Source: UBA10364 sp905182675 | GTDB lineage: Bacteria; Bacteroidota; Bacteroidia; Flavobacteriales; Schleiferiaceae | NCBI GenBank assembly: GCA_963933975.1 | Contig: CAWVWE010000035.1 | Span: forward strand, 1-15,536 | Direction: 5' to 3' | Length of the DNA: 15,536 bases | In this document: positions 14,391 through 15,536 of the stretch, piece after piece | Layout of the letters: every line of letters starts with the position of its first letter | How positions within the stretch are numbered: position 1 is the first letter of the stretch | Notes under the pieces: generated by a model | What the model was told of the DNA's origin: nothing | The model's database searches: none | What the model saw: the letters and a program-made list of their open reading frames with translations, nothing else | Position numbers and translations under genes: made by a program

Positions 14391-15536
14391 TTAGCGTTTA
14401 ACCAATTTAACGAAATGATCACCGAGGTCTGAAGTTATTTTAGCGAAATACGTTCCAGAAGGATACGGTGACGCATCTATGGAAATTTTAGTAGCTCCTT
14501 GGGAGTCAAACGTACCAAGCAACTGACCGCTTAGATCATAGAGTGCTGTGCTAAATGTGGTTGAGGTTCTACTGGAAACCGTCCACTGAGCAGAAGCAGG
14601 ATTGGGATAGACCATGAATGAACTGAAAACTTCATTTTGCGGAATAGAAAGTGGCACGTTCGCAAACTTAATGTCGTCAAAATAAAAGGTAGAATTTGCT
14701 GAGCCGTCCCCTACGCTACTTGAGCCTGCCACAAAGTCAAACAAGAAGGTTAATGATGGCATATCGTTTAGTGAACCTGAGAAGTTAAAAGAAAGGGTTT
14801 CCCATTCGCTCGTTTTGGTTGTTTGAACACTACGCTCCACTCCCCAGAACGGTTTTTCGGCCTTCAGCGTTACGTTAGTGCCAATGGGTGCAGAGGTCCA
14901 AACTTTCATCGTAATTTCCGGATGACTGGAAAAATCCAAGTTGTTAGAGAATGTGATCTTACTACCCCCAAATGGAGCACCAAGATGACGAACTATTTTT
15001 CCTACAATGGCGCTACCGTTGTCTGTATCAACATCTGGATTAGGTACCGTAGTTAAAAAGGCACTTTCAAAATCAAAGAAATGATCGGGTGTAGTGCCGG
15101 ACTCAAAGGTGATCGGCAAACTGGAACGTGGCGTAGCTATGGTACCCGCTATTTGTTCTATATCATCTACATAGAAGGTGTTTCCTCCGCCATTAGTGAA
15201 TGGTTGTGGCATAATAATAAGGTCTGCGCTTCCGGAACAGGCCGGGATTCCAAAGTCAAAAATCAATGTTTCCCATGCGCTACTTACGGTAGTTACAGCA
15301 TCTACTTCGCCTGAATATGGTGATTCTAGCTTGACTTTAACCACAGTTCCCACGGGTTCAGTCGTATATACCTTCATGGAAAGCACACTCGTACTGGCAC
15401 TAGAGAAATTTAGCGATGATATGGAGGTTATTTTCCCTCCAGCCCACTTATCAGCCACATTCACCTTCACTATTTTAGCCACCTTAGCACTGCTATTCCC
15501 CACAGAACTGGGGTTAGATACAATAGTAAATGAAGC
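14391..15536 (-). CDS. T9SS-sorted protein with tandem carbohydrate-binding-like domains (N-terminus beyond right edge)
   Basis: The frame is open to the window edge. A GTG at 15501-15503 is not taken as the start, because the codons before it (ASFTIVSNPSS) align with the equivalent part of the second repeat. The visible 381 residues contain two related beta-sandwich units, about 1-127 and 140-291. Each has VSNP or VPNP, then G-S/G-A-K/I-V, GGKIT (or GGSKIT), N-x-D/S-FSS, MKVYTTEPVGT (or MKVWTSAPIGT), KLE/KAE, WETLIFDF (or WETLSFNF), and F-Y-V/F-DDI. Units like this accompany GH16-type and other secreted polysaccharide enzymes in Flavobacteria, so carbohydrate binding is inferred. A canonical T9SS type A sorting domain closes the protein (FMVYPNPASAQWTVS, YDLSGQLLG, YPSGTYFAKI, KLVKR). 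Any catalytic domain would lie outside the window. Confidence 0.82.
   Translation of the reverse strand, partial: ASFTIVSNPSSVGNSSAKVAKIVKVNVADKWAGGKITSISSLNFSSASTSVLSMKVYTTEPVGTVVKVKLESPYSGEVDAVTTVSSAWETLIFDFGIPACSGSADLIIMPQPFTNGGGNTFYVDDIEQIAGTIATPRSSLPITFESGTTPDHFFDFESAFLTTVPNPDVDTDNGSAIVGKIVRHLGAPFGGSKITFSNNLDFSSHPEITMKVWTSAPIGTNVTLKAEKPFWGVERSVQTTKTSEWETLSFNFSGSLNDMPSLTFLFDFVAGSSSVGDGSANSTFYFDDIKFANVPLSIPQNEVFSSFMVYPNPASAQWTVSSRTSTTFSTALYDLSGQLLGTFDSQGATKISIDASPYPSGTYFAKITSDLGDHFVKLVKR
14664..15536 (-). repeat. Tandem protein-domain repeat (two beta-sandwich units)
   Basis: Unit A is 15156-15536 (cut by the edge) and unit B is 14664-15119. The order of motifs is the same in both (GGxKIT, MKVxTxxPxGT, SxWETLxFxF, FYxDDI). 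The similarity is clear at protein level but not obvious at DNA level, so the duplication is old. More copies may lie beyond the edge. Confidence 0.65.

Noticed and set aside
15501..15503. GTG as the start codon of the right-edge gene
   Set aside because: The frame stays open to 15536 and the upstream residues continue the repeat pattern, so the gene is truncated by the window.

Overview
The window looks like a chromosomal segment of a Bacteroidota bacterium, most likely a Flavobacteriales-like free-living or marine lineage (inference). The evidence is a type IX secretion (T9SS) style C-terminal sorting region on several proteins, a TonB-dependent receptor with a carboxypeptidase-regulatory-like N-terminus, a PorV/PorQ-family barrel, no clear Shine-Dalgarno sequences, -7 promoter elements of the TAnnTTTG type, and signal peptides that nearly all end just before Gln. 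Every gene supported here lies on the minus strand, so transcription runs from right to left. I saw no tRNA, rRNA, CRISPR array, insertion sequence or phage gene. The longest gap between genes is about 140 bases.

Right part (transcribed first). 14391-15536 is the C-terminal part of a secreted protein with two tandem carbohydrate-binding-like beta-sandwich repeats and a T9SS sorting domain; its start lies beyond the right edge. Next come a POTRA-less BamA/TamA-type outer-membrane barrel (13172-14317) and a secreted PqqB-like metallo-beta-lactamase-fold hydrolase (12168-13055). These look like independent or loosely linked units.

Central and left part. Seven genes from 12097 down to 146 form one tightly packed cassette. 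Their junctions are a 7-nt overlap, a 1-nt overlap, a 12-nt gap, an 11-nt overlap, a 7-nt overlap and a 4-nt overlap. In order of transcription they encode a secreted endonuclease/exonuclease/phosphatase-fold enzyme with an intact active site; a 707-aa exported protein of unrecognised family with a calcium-loop-like motif, an FN3-like domain and a sorting-type C-terminus; a 734-aa T9SS protein built from a duplicated OB-fold-like pair as found in bacterial extracellular nucleases; a lipoprotein with two Ig/FN3-like domains and a Rossmann/GATase-like domain; a TonB-dependent receptor; a PorV/PorQ-family barrel; and a beta-propeller lipoprotein. I read this as three secreted or surface proteins followed by four envelope proteins that may anchor, export or work with them. 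Nucleic-acid processing or scavenging is a reasonable but unproven theme. A perfect 20-bp palindrome next to a -7 element with no good -33 element precedes the cassette and may be its control site.

The left edge holds the first 29 codons of another secreted protein whose mature start resembles lamin-tail/nuclease-type surface proteins.
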